A stretch of 64,000 nt of DNA from Planctomycetaceae bacterium (GCA_011525745.1 WYBU01000017.1:26756-90755); one strand, 5' to 3'; shown: positions 43,816 through 52,816, counted from the first letter of the stretch. Program-made: numbers and translations. Notes: generated by a model not told the origin, from the sequence alone.

Positions 43816-44817
43816 TCAGGTCCTCAGCCGCGCGATGTAGTCGATCTCCGGCGGCTTGGCGCCGACGCGCCGCAGCATGTTCAGGGCCTGTGCCCGATGG
43901 TGCGTCCCGTGCGTGCACGATTGCAGCAACGTCTCCCCCACGAAATACGTACGGAACATGCCGGGCATCGGCTGGACCTTGACCGTATTCTTCAGACCAT
44001 CGACCGAAAGCGTCGACATGAAAGCACGCCGTTCGGCGGCCGTCGACTCGAACCGCCGCCGGATTTCCGGCAGCGCCACCCCATCTCCCAGCTTCGGGAA
44101 CGCCCGTTCCGGTCCGCGCGTCCAGTTGCCCAGCCACCACTGCTCGGCATCGTGAACATGCAGCATGGTGCGCCGCAGCGTGCCCAGACCCATTTCAAAC
44201 GTGCGGTCGAGCTGCGCGTCGTTCAGCGCCGACATCGCTTCCAGTACGCGACCGCTTGCCCATTCGCCGTACTCGAAGTACTCGCGGATCATTGCCGGCG
44301 ACAGCGCGTGCGGAGCGGGCGAAGGTTGCTCGATTTTCATAAAGATGTAATCCGCGCGCGGCGGTCGCACGCCGAGCTGCCGCAGCATGTTGATCGCCTG
44401 CGCTCGATGATGCATTCCGTGATTGCAGACGTGCGTCAGCGTGTCCGCCAGGCGGAACGTCAGCGTCTGGCCGCGCGTGTTGGTGTAAGTCAGTGGCCGT
44501 TCCAGCGCTTCGTCCGTCCGTGCCGACAGCCACTCGTTTCGCTCGGCGGCCGTTTCGTCGAACTGCCGGCGCAGCTCGGCAACCGGCTGACGGGGTTGCG
44601 GTTCGGCGAGCTTCGCGTTCGGGCGGCCCAGCCAGCGGTCGAGCCAGATGCGTTCAGCCGCCCACAAATGGTGCAGCGTCCGGCGCAGCGTGCCGAGGCC
44701 GATTTCGAACGACTGGTCGAGCTGGGCGTCGGATAGGCCCGACGCCAGGTCAAGCAGCTTGTTGCGCGTGCAGTCGTTGTGCAGGAACAGCTCCATCAGC
44801 GTGCCGATGCGGCTCAT
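43816..44817 (-). CDS. Tandem DinB-domain protein (two fused copies)
   Basis: 333 residues from ATG 44817 with GGGAGGA about 7 bases upstream; an in-frame extension of 56 codons upstream is rejected. Domain 1 (about 1-165) has LRRTLHHLWAAERIW and CNHGMHHRAQAINMLRQLGV. Domain 2 (about 170-333) has LRRTMLHVHDAEQWWL and CTHGTHHRAQALNMLRRVGA. The halves are clearly homologous to each other and to the downstream single-domain protein, so the locus encodes three DinB domains, probably by duplication and fusion. Function unknown. Confidence 0.88.
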   Translation of the reverse strand: MSRIGTLMELFLHNDCTRNKLLDLASGLSDAQLDQSFEIGLGTLRRTLHHLWAAERIWLDRWLGRPNAKLAEPQPRQPVAELRRQFDETAAERNEWLSARTDEALERPLTYTNTRGQTLTFRLADTLTHVCNHGMHHRAQAINMLRQLGVRPPRADYIFMKIEQPSPAPHALSPAMIREYFEYGEWASGRVLEAMSALNDAQLDRTFEMGLGTLRRTMLHVHDAEQWWLGNWTRGPERAFPKLGDGVALPEIRRRFESTAAERRAFMSTLSVDGLKNTVKVQPMPGMFRTYFVGETLLQSCTHGTHHRAQALNMLRRVGAKPPEIDYIARLRT

Positions 44818-45029
44818 CGTTCGTCCTCCCGGTCGTGACGATCTACTTCCCGCGCGCGTATGCGCGACATTGTATGCCGCAACGCGTCGCGCGTTGCCGC
44901 TTACGTGAGCCGGGCCGCCGAGTGGCGGCGAGTTGACGATGATACGATTCAAGGCGACGTTTCGACCCGGCCTACGTAACGTCATGCTCGCTTACGCTAT
45001 CGTCCGCATGGGACCGTCGAGGCGCCGAC

Positions 45030-46319
45030 GTGGCGGATACAACGAACATCACCGAGTGCGACACCCCCCGCACGCAGCGCCTGCGCATCGCTGCGCTCTT
45101 GGTTCTGCTGGCCGCGTCGCGCCTGCTCGCGCTCGATCACCCCGCGCCGATTCGCGGGGATGAGGAGCGCTTCGCGGCGGGCGCGCAGTGGGCCGCGGCC
45201 CGCTGGCACGCCGAACCGGCCGGCGCGTATCCCGTGCATCATCCCGGCTATCCGCTCTGGATCTTGCTGGCGCTGCCCCTGCACCTGGCGGGCCTGCCGC
45301 CGACGGCATCGTTCATGGCGTGGAGCGTCGCGGCGTCGCTGATCGAGCCGCTGATTCTCTACCGGCTCGCCGCACGGTTTCTCTCGCCGGCGGCCGCGTG
45401 GTGGCTGGCGATGGCGTACGGCGTGTCGCCGGTCTACTGGTTCCTGTCGGCGACCGGTCTGAACTACGTGGCCGGATCGACGATCGCCACCGGTGTCGCG
45501 TTGCTGGCGCTGAAATCACTTGAGCCGGCGCGCGGCGATTCGAGGTCACTTGCCGCCGCGGCGGCGTTGTGCGCCGTCGGGGTGGGGCTGCGGCCCGATG
45601 TGCTGTTGTGGATCGGTCCCTTGTTGTTGTGGGCGGCGCGGCGCCGCGGCCGCGCCGCGTGCCTCGTGAGCGCGGCTGCGTTGGCGTTCGCCGCGCTGGC
45701 GTGGTCGATGGTCATCGCCGGCGTGTACGCGACCGGCGGCGACGCAGCGGCCGATGGCGGTCCGCGCCTGACGCACACCATTCAAAAAGTGCTGGCCACG
45801 TCGGTGTTTCAGCTTGGCCTGATCGACGGGCTGCTGCGCAACGCCGTGAAGTTGATCGCCGTACTCGGCTGGTCGTTCGGCGTCGGCGCGCTGATCGTCG
45901 CGGCAGCGGGCGCGTCGGCGATGAGGCGACGAGGGGATGCCTCGCGTGTCGAGGGCCGGCCGCCGGCAGCGTTCATGATTCTCTGGATCGCACCGGCGCT
46001 GGCGTTCAATCTGTTCATCCACATGACCGAGCCGGGCCACGCCATCTGGCATCTGCCGCCGCTGTACCTGCTGGCAGGCGCGTTGGTCGCGCGCGCGTGG
46101 CGCGCGTCGTCGGCACGTTGGCTGGCGGTGTTCGCCGCGGCGTCGGCGTTACAGTTCGCGCTCTACCCGTGGAGCGCTGCGTCAACCGGCGCCAAGCGCA
46201 TCCTGGACGCGAAAGTGGCCTACATGTCGCGATGCGGGCTGCGGCAGATCGATCAGCGCGAGCAGATTCACCAGCCCGGCGACATTTGGCGCACGCGCGC
46301 GCACGACATTCCTGATTGA
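45030..46319 (+). CDS. Polytopic membrane protein of the glycosyltransferase-39-like type
   Basis: 429 residues, GTG start at 45030 with GAGG 7 bases upstream. About nine hydrophobic segments follow an N-terminal helix and an acidic loop (DHPAPIRGDEERFAAGAQW) and a His-Pro-Gly motif (HHPGYPLWILLALP), which resembles the donor/acceptor loop of lipid-linked glycosyltransferases. The end of the protein has IQHIPD-like charged sequence. It is divergent from the DinB genes and no biosynthetic cluster is nearby. Function open. Confidence 0.75.
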   Translation: MADTTNITECDTPRTQRLRIAALLVLLAASRLLALDHPAPIRGDEERFAAGAQWAAARWHAEPAGAYPVHHPGYPLWILLALPLHLAGLPPTASFMAWSVAASLIEPLILYRLAARFLSPAAAWWLAMAYGVSPVYWFLSATGLNYVAGSTIATGVALLALKSLEPARGDSRSLAAAAALCAVGVGLRPDVLLWIGPLLLWAARRRGRAACLVSAAALAFAALAWSMVIAGVYATGGDAAADGGPRLTHTIQKVLATSVFQLGLIDGLLRNAVKLIAVLGWSFGVGALIVAAAGASAMRRRGDASRVEGRPPAAFMILWIAPALAFNLFIHMTEPGHAIWHLPPLYLLAGALVARAWRASSARWLAVFAAASALQFALYPWSAASTGAKRILDAKVAYMSRCGLRQIDQREQIHQPGDIWRTRAHDIPD

Positions 46320-46495
46320 AGATCGCATGAATGCGAAGGGAAAGCGGGAAGTTGAAAGTCGAAATGAAACGTCAAAAAGTCGAAAAGTCAAAACAGGGAA
46401 CAGTGAACTGGGACCAGCAGACGGGCAAGGAGGAGGAGCGACGAAAGGGGGGGAGTCATGAGGGTGACGATTGTCGGGCCTGGCCTTGGATGTAA

Positions 46496-46558
46496 GTCCA
46501 CCTCGTCCGCGTCGTCCACGTCGTCCATGCCGTCCATTCGGTCCACTCCGTCCGCATC
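46496..46558. repeat. seven tandem 9-base units (GTCCNNNNC-like)
   Basis: Seven consecutive 9-base units each start with GTCC: GTCCACCTC, GTCCGCGTC, GTCCACGTC, GTCCATGCC, GTCCATTCG, GTCCACTCC, GTCCGCATC. Read on the minus strand they would encode alternating Asp-rich tripeptides. There is no supporting start or ribosome site, so it is listed as a microsatellite-like repeat. Confidence 0.85.
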
Positions 46559-46580
46559 ACGCGACGCCGCGTAAGACTGG

Positions 46581-46600
46581 ATTCCCGCCTGCGCGGGAAT
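46581..46600. repeat. 20-bp REP-like palindrome
   Basis: ATTCCCGC-CTGC-GCGGGAAT is a perfect 8-base-arm hairpin within GGATTCCCGCCTGCGCGGGA + ATGACGG. A degenerate relative is at 8601-8632. This motif type (reading VIPAQAGIQ if translated) is widespread in bacterial intergenic DNA. Confidence 0.75.
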
Positions 46601-46741
46601 GACGGTTTTTAGCCGAAAGCTGATCGCCGATGGTGCGCACGGCGGACCCTGCGACACCTTTCATTCCGCACCTGTACACCGTACAATCGTCCCGGTCTCA
46701 CCGATTCTGACGTCAACGGCCCGTTGAAAAAGGAATCCGTC

Positions 46742-48529
46742 ATGCATCCGATCCTTCGTTCCCGGTTGTTTGTTGCACTCTGTTTTTCGATGCTGCTGAC
46801 AACGATTCGTCCGTTCGCGCCGACCGTCCGCGGCGAGGACCCGCCGAAACCGGCGGCGGCACGTCAGCCGGTCCAGGCCGAGCATGCCCTGCTCGATCTG
46901 CTGGCCCACGAGATGGACTACTCGATGCGCTATCTGAAGATGCCCGACGGCACGCGGCCCTACTACCTGGGCTACACCGTCACGGACGTGCAGTCGGTCA
47001 GCATCGCGGCGCGGCTGGGGGCGCTGATGATCGACTCGGATTCGCGCAACCGCCGGCTGGACGTCGATCTGCGCGTCGGCGACCTCGCGCTGGACAACAC
47101 GCATCAGATCCGCGGCGGCGGTTTTGATTTCGATCCGTCGGAACTGCTGGGCGGCGTCGGCGGCGGCATCAGCCTCGGCGACGATCCCGACGCGATCCGG
47201 CACGCCCTGTGGCTGGCGACGGACAACACGTTCAAGTCCGCGGCGCGGCGGCTGCAACGGGTCAAGACCAACCTCAAGACGATGGTCGAGGAAGAAGATA
47301 AATCCGATGACTTTTCGCGCGAAAAGCCGAGCGTCTATTCCGAGCCGCCGGTGGCGCTGAACATCGACCGGGCGGCCTGGGCGCAGCGGCTGCGCAACGT
47401 GTCGCGCCTGTGTCGCGAGTATCCGCTGATCTACACGTCGTCGGTCTCCCTGGCGGGAACCGCTGAAAATCGAGCAATGGCCTCGAGCGAGGGCACGCGG
47501 CTGGAAACGGGTCGCAAGCTGCTGCGCGTGGCCGTTTCGGCCGGAACCAAGGCCGACGACGGCATGGAACTGAGCCAGAGCCACATCTTCAGCGTTTCGA
47601 GCGAAGACGGTCTGCCGAGCGAAGAGCAGATCGCCGCGGCGATGAAGAAGGTGATCGACCAGGTGTTGGCGCTGCGGACGGCGCCGCTGGTCGAGCCGTA
47701 CACGGGTCCGGCCATCCTGCTGAACCGCGCCAGCGGCGTGTTCTTCCACGAGATCTTCGGCCATCGCATCGAGGGCCACCGCCAGAAGGACGTCGAAGAG
47801 GGGCAGACGTTTACCAAGATGATCGGCCAGTCGGTGCTGCCCGATTTTCTGTCGGTCCACGACGATCCGACGCGGATGCGCTTCGGCGAAGAAGACCTGC
47901 GGGGCTTCTATCGCTTCGACGACGAGGGCGTGGCGGCGCAAGACGTGCAGTTGGTCGAGAAGGGCACGCTGCGGACATTCCTGCTGTCGCGCTCGCCCGT
48001 GGCGGGCTTCAAGAACTCCAACGGCCACGGTCGGCGCGAGCCGGGGCGGCGGGTCGTCTCGCGACAGGGCAATCTCATCGTCGAATCCTCGCGCACGGTT
48101 CCGTTCGAGGAGCTTCGCAAGCTGCTGATCGAAGAATGTCGCAAGCAGGACAAGCCCTACGGCCTGCTGTTCGAGGACATCACCGGCGGCTTCACTACCA
48201 CTAGCCGCGGCGGACCGCAGGCGTTCAAGGTGCTGCCCGTGGTCGTCTATCGCATCTACGCCGATGGCCGGCCGGACGAGCTGGTGCGCGGCGTGGATAT
48301 CGTCGGCACGCCGCTGTCTTGCTTCTCGAAGATCATCGCCGCCGGGGACGATCCGGCGGTGTTCAACGGCACGTGCGGCGCGGAATCGGGGTGGGTGCCG
48401 GTCTCGGCGGTGTCGCCGAGCATTCTCGTGTCGCAGATCGAAATCGAGAAACGCCGCAAGGAGCAGGACAAGCCGCCGATTCTTACTCCGCCGATCGCGG
48501 GCATGACGGCGGGTGGCGGGCCAAACTGA
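46742..48529 (+). CDS. Exported TldD/PmbA-family metalloprotease (zinc site intact)
   Basis: 595 residues from ATG 46742 with AGGA 7 bases upstream. A signal peptide (FVALCFSMLLTTIRPFAP) is followed by the TldD fold. The gluzincin-like motif is present: His336-Glu337 and His341 in GVFFHEIFGHRIEGH. The third ligand is the Cys of GTCGAESGWVPVS (Cys545), as in TldD. TldD and TldE normally form a cytoplasmic heterodimer that degrades peptides (for example antitoxins, microcin maturation). A signal peptide makes this one an extracytoplasmic version. The next gene encodes a paralogue lacking the zinc ligands, matching the TldD/TldE relationship. Confidence 0.9.
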   Translation: MHPILRSRLFVALCFSMLLTTIRPFAPTVRGEDPPKPAAARQPVQAEHALLDLLAHEMDYSMRYLKMPDGTRPYYLGYTVTDVQSVSIAARLGALMIDSDSRNRRLDVDLRVGDLALDNTHQIRGGGFDFDPSELLGGVGGGISLGDDPDAIRHALWLATDNTFKSAARRLQRVKTNLKTMVEEEDKSDDFSREKPSVYSEPPVALNIDRAAWAQRLRNVSRLCREYPLIYTSSVSLAGTAENRAMASSEGTRLETGRKLLRVAVSAGTKADDGMELSQSHIFSVSSEDGLPSEEQIAAAMKKVIDQVLALRTAPLVEPYTGPAILLNRASGVFFHEIFGHRIEGHRQKDVEEGQTFTKMIGQSVLPDFLSVHDDPTRMRFGEEDLRGFYRFDDEGVAAQDVQLVEKGTLRTFLLSRSPVAGFKNSNGHGRREPGRRVVSRQGNLIVESSRTVPFEELRKLLIEECRKQDKPYGLLFEDITGGFTTTSRGGPQAFKVLPVVVYRIYADGRPDELVRGVDIVGTPLSCFSKIIAAGDDPAVFNGTCGAESGWVPVSAVSPSILVSQIEIEKRRKEQDKPPILTPPIAGMTAGGGPN

Positions 48530-48553
48530 AAGCGCGTGTTTGCACGCGCGCAA

Positions 48554-48697
48554 CCGAACCGCGACTGTCAGGGAGCGCCGGAGAACGCTGCGGTTTCAGT
48601 CTTCAGCCCGACGTTGTCGAAACGCAACGCGGCAGGAAGTCGGTGGCACGCTCGTTTCTGCTGGATTTCTCGGCGCTCCCTCACGGTCGCGGTTCGG
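48554..48697. repeat. 144-bp element with 27-bp terminal inverted repeats
   Basis: Ends CCGAACCGCGACTGTCAGGG + AGCGCCG (48554-48580) and CGGCGCTCCCTCACGGTCGC + GGTTCGG (48671-48697) are inverted repeats with 25 of 27 matches. The inside (90 bases) encodes nothing. The end sequence recurs singly at 24425, 51530, 62523 and 63961. This looks like a miniature inverted-repeat element. It sits between the two TldD-like genes. Confidence 0.75.
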
Positions 48698-48764
48698 ATA
48701 GGCTGTTGACGCACAAACTGAGCAGGTTTGCTCCGATCGGCGCGGACCATTGGGAGGTACTCAC

Positions 48765-50645
48765 ATGTCTCATGCACGCGGGCAACGCGACGTCGAATCA
48801 CTGCCGGGTACGATGCGCTTCCTAAGGACCATCAGCGTTCGTGCGCTGATGGCGGTACTGGCCTGCACGGCGTTGCTGTCTCGGCCGATTTCCGCCGCGC
48901 CGCCGACCGGCGACGCGCTGCCGGACGGCGAAGTGCTGATGAAGGCGTGCGCCGATGAGTTGGCCCGCTCCATGACGATCCGCATGGAAGACCTGCCGCG
49001 GCCCTACTTCGTTCAGTTCATCGTCGACGACCGGCTGATCTATCGGGTCATGGCCGAGTTCGGCGCGGTGGAATCCTCGGACCGCTCACGGGCGCGCGTG
49101 CTGTACGTCGACGTGCGCGTCGGTGACTACGCCTTTGACGATACGAATTTCGCCGGCGACGGGGGCGGCGGCGGTTTCGGTCGCCGCGGCGGCGGGGGCG
49201 GCGGGCGCGGCGCCGGACGGGGCGCGACGGTGAACCTGCCCATCGAGGACGACGCGGTCGCGATCCGGCAGGCGATCTGGTCGGCGGTCGACGACGAGTA
49301 CAAGCAGTCGGTCGAGACGCTGGGCCGCAAGCGCGCCTACATGAAAGACAAGAACCTGACCGATCTGCCGGCCAATCTCTCGAAAGAAACCGTCAACGTC
49401 TCTTCCGAGCCGCCGGCGGCGATGACGATCGACCGCGCAGCGATGGAACGGCTGGCGCAGGAGTTGTCGGCGCGATTCAAGGGGCGGCCGCAGATTCTAG
49501 AATCGAGCGCGACGGTGCTGGCGGGGCTGTCGAACACCTACGTGCTGAACTCCGAAGGCACGCGCGTTCGCAAGGGCGACACCGGCGCGATCGTCACGGT
49601 TCGCGCGGAGGGACAATCCGGCGACGGCATGCGCCTGTCCGATTCGCGCACGTGGTTCGCGCGGACGCCGGCCGAGTTGCCGCCGATGGACGTACTGGGC
49701 GCGGAAGTCGATCGCCTGGCGGAACGGCTGACCGCGGCGATGAACGCACCGATTCTGGAGAGCTACTCCGGCCCGGTGCTGTTCGAGGGCCGCGCGGCCG
49801 CGCAGTTGTTCCGTGCCCTGCTGGCCGGCGGGCTGGCCGGGCGCGTTGATCCGCTCGGCACGCAGCGTCGCGCGATGAGCGGCGCGGAAGGGCTGGAGCG
49901 GCAACTCGGCCAGTTGATTCTTCCCAAGACGATGCAGGTCTATGACGATCCCGCCCAGAACCGTTTCGGCGACGCGCCGCTGGCGGGGCATTACCGCTTC
50001 GACGACGAGGGAATGGCGGCCCGCCGCGTCGATCTGGTCGTCAACGGCGTCTTCAAAGACATGTGCATGTCGCGCACGCCGACGAAGAAACTATCCGGCT
50101 CCAACGGCCACGGCCGGCAGGCCGGCGGCGGGGCGCCGCGCGCGGCCATCGGCTGCCTGTTCATCGAGGACAGCCAGGGCGTGCCCGACGCGGAACTGAA
50201 AGAGCGGCTGATCGCGGCGGCCAAAGAGGCGGGCCTCGATTTCGGTATTCGCATCTCGGCGCTGCGCGGCGGCGGTCCGGGCGACGCGATGGCCATGCTG
50301 CGGGCGATGATGGCGCGCGGCGGTGCGGGCGGCGGCCGCGGGCGCGGCGGCTCGCGTCTGGGCGACCCGGTGGTGGCGTACAAGGTGTTCGTCGAGGACG
50401 GTCGCGAGGAGCCGGTGCGCGGCTGCGAGTTCGGCGACGTTGAAGTGCGAGCGCTGAAGAAGATCATTGCGGCGGGCAAGACGCCGGTCGTGTCGAATTT
50501 CGTTGAGGGCGACTCGGCGGCGGCCTCGATCATCGCGCCGGCCGTGCTGATCGAGGAGCTGGAGCTTTCGGCGATCGAACAGGAAAACGAGAACCGGCCG
50601 ATTCTCAAGGCGCCCGGCGCGCGCGAGGGCGATTCGCCGTCGTAG
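48765..50645 (+). CDS. Exported TldD/TldE-like paralogue with lost zinc site
   Basis: 626 residues from ATG 48765; GGGAGG lies 7 bases upstream. A signal peptide (SVRALMAVLACTALLSRPIS) leads into a domain with clear homology to the preceding protein (FDDEGMAARRVDLVVNG, SRTPTKKLSGSNGHGRQ). The zinc motif is gone: the HEIFGH position reads FRALLAGGLAG and the Cys of GTCG is replaced. Gly/Arg-rich low-complexity loops (FGRRGGGGGGRGAGRG near residue 140, and GGAGGGRGRGG near 540) are absent from the partner. By analogy with TldE, it may be the non-catalytic half of a heterodimer. Confidence 0.87.
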   Translation: MSHARGQRDVESLPGTMRFLRTISVRALMAVLACTALLSRPISAAPPTGDALPDGEVLMKACADELARSMTIRMEDLPRPYFVQFIVDDRLIYRVMAEFGAVESSDRSRARVLYVDVRVGDYAFDDTNFAGDGGGGGFGRRGGGGGGRGAGRGATVNLPIEDDAVAIRQAIWSAVDDEYKQSVETLGRKRAYMKDKNLTDLPANLSKETVNVSSEPPAAMTIDRAAMERLAQELSARFKGRPQILESSATVLAGLSNTYVLNSEGTRVRKGDTGAIVTVRAEGQSGDGMRLSDSRTWFARTPAELPPMDVLGAEVDRLAERLTAAMNAPILESYSGPVLFEGRAAAQLFRALLAGGLAGRVDPLGTQRRAMSGAEGLERQLGQLILPKTMQVYDDPAQNRFGDAPLAGHYRFDDEGMAARRVDLVVNGVFKDMCMSRTPTKKLSGSNGHGRQAGGGAPRAAIGCLFIEDSQGVPDAELKERLIAAAKEAGLDFGIRISALRGGGPGDAMAMLRAMMARGGAGGGRGRGGSRLGDPVVAYKVFVEDGREEPVRGCEFGDVEVRALKKIIAAGKTPVVSNFVEGDSAAASIIAPAVLIEELELSAIEQENENRPILKAPGAREGDSPS

Positions 50646-50721
50646 CGCGGCGCGCCGCGCCTTGTTCCCGGCGATTCGAAGCCGGCGCCGTCGTTCGACG
50701 CCTGCAGCCGAAGATTCACCC

Positions 50722-51513
50722 GTGTCTGACGATCGCTTTCATCTTGCCGTCGCCCCGCCCCGCGGCGCGTCGCCGGGCCTGGTCCGGGAAATCGGCGATA
50801 TCGTGGGCTTGTCGGCCTACGACGCGCGCTTGCGAATCATCGCCGCACTGCCGCGTTCGCTGGCCTGTTTTCCGCGCCGCTCTGACGCCATCCGGGCGGG
50901 CGAATCGCTGGGAGCGATGGGCGTTGCGACGACGGTCTTCGCCGAGTCGCGGCTGCCGCCGGTCGCGCCGCTGATCGCGCGTCGCTGGCAATGGAGCGGC
51001 GAGGACCTCGTCGTTTCTGACCGCAACGACAACGCCGTCGAGCAGAAGGCGGGCGAGCTGGGTTTCGTGGCGTTCGGTTTCCGCGCCGTGGTTCGCGCCG
51101 CGTCACAACTGGAAGAGGACGTTCACATCGGTCCGCGCGGCAGCGTGATGCGCAGCTACCGCGTGGCGACGCAGCGCCGCAAGGACCTGCCGCTTTTTGC
51201 GCTGCTGATTCCGCGCGATTCCCTGCGCGGCGCCGTGCTGTTCGATGCGTCGCTGCTCGATTTCCACTGCCTGTCCGGCCGGCGCGAGGCGTCCGACAAC
51301 GCCAACATGCGCCGGCTGCACGTGCAGATGGAGCAGGCCTGGCCCGGCCTGAGCGTGGACAAGATGCTGCTGGAGCACCGCCCCGAGCCGGAGAATCACC
51401 GCTACTTCAACCGCCGCACCTGCGACGACGCGACCGTGGCGGCCTGCTACGTGACGTGGTACCTGCGCTTAGCCGCGGAGGCGGCGGACAACTTCTTCGA
51501 CGCAAGTGCATGA
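50722..51513 (+). CDS. Hypothetical protein, uncharacterised
   Basis: 263 residues from GTG 50722; an in-frame TTG 20 codons upstream is the alternative and neither has a strong Shine-Dalgarno. No signal peptide or membrane segment is visible. The middle has RWQWSGEDLVVSDRND and ELGFVAFGFRAVVR, then a conserved-looking LFALLIPRDSLRGAVLFDAS and a C-terminal helix with DDATVAACYVTWYLRLAAE. I recognise no family. It starts 76 bases after the TldE-like gene on the same strand and may be cotranscribed with it. Confidence 0.62.
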   Translation: MSDDRFHLAVAPPRGASPGLVREIGDIVGLSAYDARLRIIAALPRSLACFPRRSDAIRAGESLGAMGVATTVFAESRLPPVAPLIARRWQWSGEDLVVSDRNDNAVEQKAGELGFVAFGFRAVVRAASQLEEDVHIGPRGSVMRSYRVATQRRKDLPLFALLIPRDSLRGAVLFDASLLDFHCLSGRREASDNANMRRLHVQMEQAWPGLSVDKMLLEHRPEPENHRYFNRRTCDDATVAACYVTWYLRLAAEAADNFFDASA

Positions 51514-52039
51514 GGTCCGCGACTCAGCCGCACCGCGACCCCGAACGCGACCAGGGCGGGAAGGTGATGGGAGCGTCGGCAAACGCGTTGCAGGCACGAG
51601 TGCGCCCCCATCGTGTCGTGACTCTTGAAGGGCGAATGATCCCGCGGCGTTGCCCGGAGGGTTCATCACGGTGCTGTCCCTCCGACAGGCGCTGGAGTGG
51701 CGCCGCGTGCCGATTGCAGCGTTTTTGTATCGCCCTTTCAGGGCTATGGTGCTGCGTCGCGCACGGCGCGTGCTCGGTCACCGCACGAAGCGTGCGACCG
51801 TTGAAAGGGCGGCATGCGTTCGACAGCCCGGACCGTCAACTCCGGGATGCCGGCGCTCGGTTCATCGAACCCCGCGAACGAGGGCGAGACAACGTCCGGT
51901 CATCGACCCGTCTCCAGGCTTGCGAACAACCGCCTTGGCGGCACATGGGCGCCGCTGCCGCCTGGGCTTTCCATTCAACTCCATACGCGGCGCCCGCAGC
52001 CGCTTGACCGCCGGCGCGTCAGGGGGCAAGCTTGCCCGG
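51514..52039. repeat. gene-free region with dispersed repeats upstream of thyX
   Basis: 526 bases. At 51530-51575 there is a copy of the ACCGCGACC...GAACGCGACCAGGGCGGGA repeat. At 51731-51822 CGCCCTTTCA and TGAAAGGGCG form inverted ends around 70 bases. Between them CGCACGGCGCGTGCT and GCACGAAGCGTGC are nested partial palindromes. An open frame continuous with thyX crosses this region but lacks coding features. Confidence 0.6.
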
Positions 52040-52816
52040 ATGAAGATCATTCGCGAACCCAGCGTGTACCTCGTCGGCCGGCAGACCATCAACGATGGGG
52101 AACTGGAGCGATTTCTGTCCGACCACGACGTGAGCACGTGGCAGACCGACACCGACGTCGCCGGGCAGAAGCTGTGCGAAGTGGCCGGGCGCGTCTGCTA
52201 CATGAGCTTCGCCAAGCCGCGGCCGGGGGGCAATGCGCAATATCTGGGTCACATCCTGGAAGTCGGCCACGGCAGCGTGCTGGAGCACGCGGTCTGGAAT
52301 TTCCTCATCACGGGCGTGTCCCGCAGCTTCACGCACGAACTGATCCGCCATCGCGCCGGCTTCGGCTATTCGCAGCTTTCGCAGCGTTACGTCGATGAGT
52401 CGACCGCCGATTTCGTCGAGCCGGACTGCGTCGCGGACGATCCGGAGTGCCACGCGATCTTCGCGGCGGCCATCGCCGAGGCCCACGCCGCCTATATGAA
52501 GCTGGTCGAGCGGCTGACGCAGCGGTTTGCCCAGGTCGAGGATCGCACGATGCGGCGCAAGCTGGCCCGGCAGGCGGCCCGCTGCGTGCTGCCGAACGCG
52601 ACGGAGACGAAGATTTTCGTGACGGCCAACGCGCGGTCGCTGCGGCATTTCATCGAGATGCGATGCAGCCCGTTCGCCGAGCCGGAAATCCGCAAGGTGG
52701 CCGCGACGATGCTCGAAATCATGCAGACCGAGTCGCCCGATCTTTTCGGCGATTACCAGTGGAAGACGCTTGAAGACGGCAGCCGCGCGGCGGAAACGGT
52801 GAATCGGAAAGTGTGA
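52040..52816 (+). CDS. thyX: FAD-dependent thymidylate synthase
   Basis: 258 residues from ATG 52040. It converts dUMP to dTMP using methylenetetrahydrofolate and reduced flavin. The ThyX motif appears as RHRAGFGYSQLSQRYV, one residue longer between RHR and the Ser than the classic RHRx7S spacing. The flanking features are typical: SFTHELIRHR, HGSVLEHAVWNFLI (FAD region) and a C-terminal NARSLRHFIEMR with the dUMP/folate-site Arg. No thyA is seen in the window, so thyX is probably the main dTMP source. Confidence 0.95.
   Translation: MKIIREPSVYLVGRQTINDGELERFLSDHDVSTWQTDTDVAGQKLCEVAGRVCYMSFAKPRPGGNAQYLGHILEVGHGSVLEHAVWNFLITGVSRSFTHELIRHRAGFGYSQLSQRYVDESTADFVEPDCVADDPECHAIFAAAIAEAHAAYMKLVERLTQRFAQVEDRTMRRKLARQAARCVLPNATETKIFVTANARSLRHFIEMRCSPFAEPEIRKVAATMLEIMQTESPDLFGDYQWKTLEDGSRAAETVNRKV

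Larger units (their letters stand above)
46320..46741. other. gene-free region with a 9-bp tandem repeat and a palindrome
   Basis: 422 bases between the membrane protein and the TldD-like gene. It carries seven 9-base units (46496-46558) and a palindrome ATTCCCGC-CTGC-GCGGGAAT (46581-46600). TACAAT at about 46683 could be a -10 for the downstream gene, but no good -35 is seen. Confidence 0.6.

Noticed and set aside
46388..46657. Asp-rich minus-strand frame over the 9-base repeat
   Set aside because: It consists of a translated repeat plus the REP-like palindrome (VIPAQAGIQ), with no ribosome site. It is a by-product of repeats.
51650..52039. N-terminal extension of ThyX by 130 codons
   Set aside because: The upstream frame crosses dispersed repeats and is arginine-rich. 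The family's normal N terminus begins at ATG 52040.
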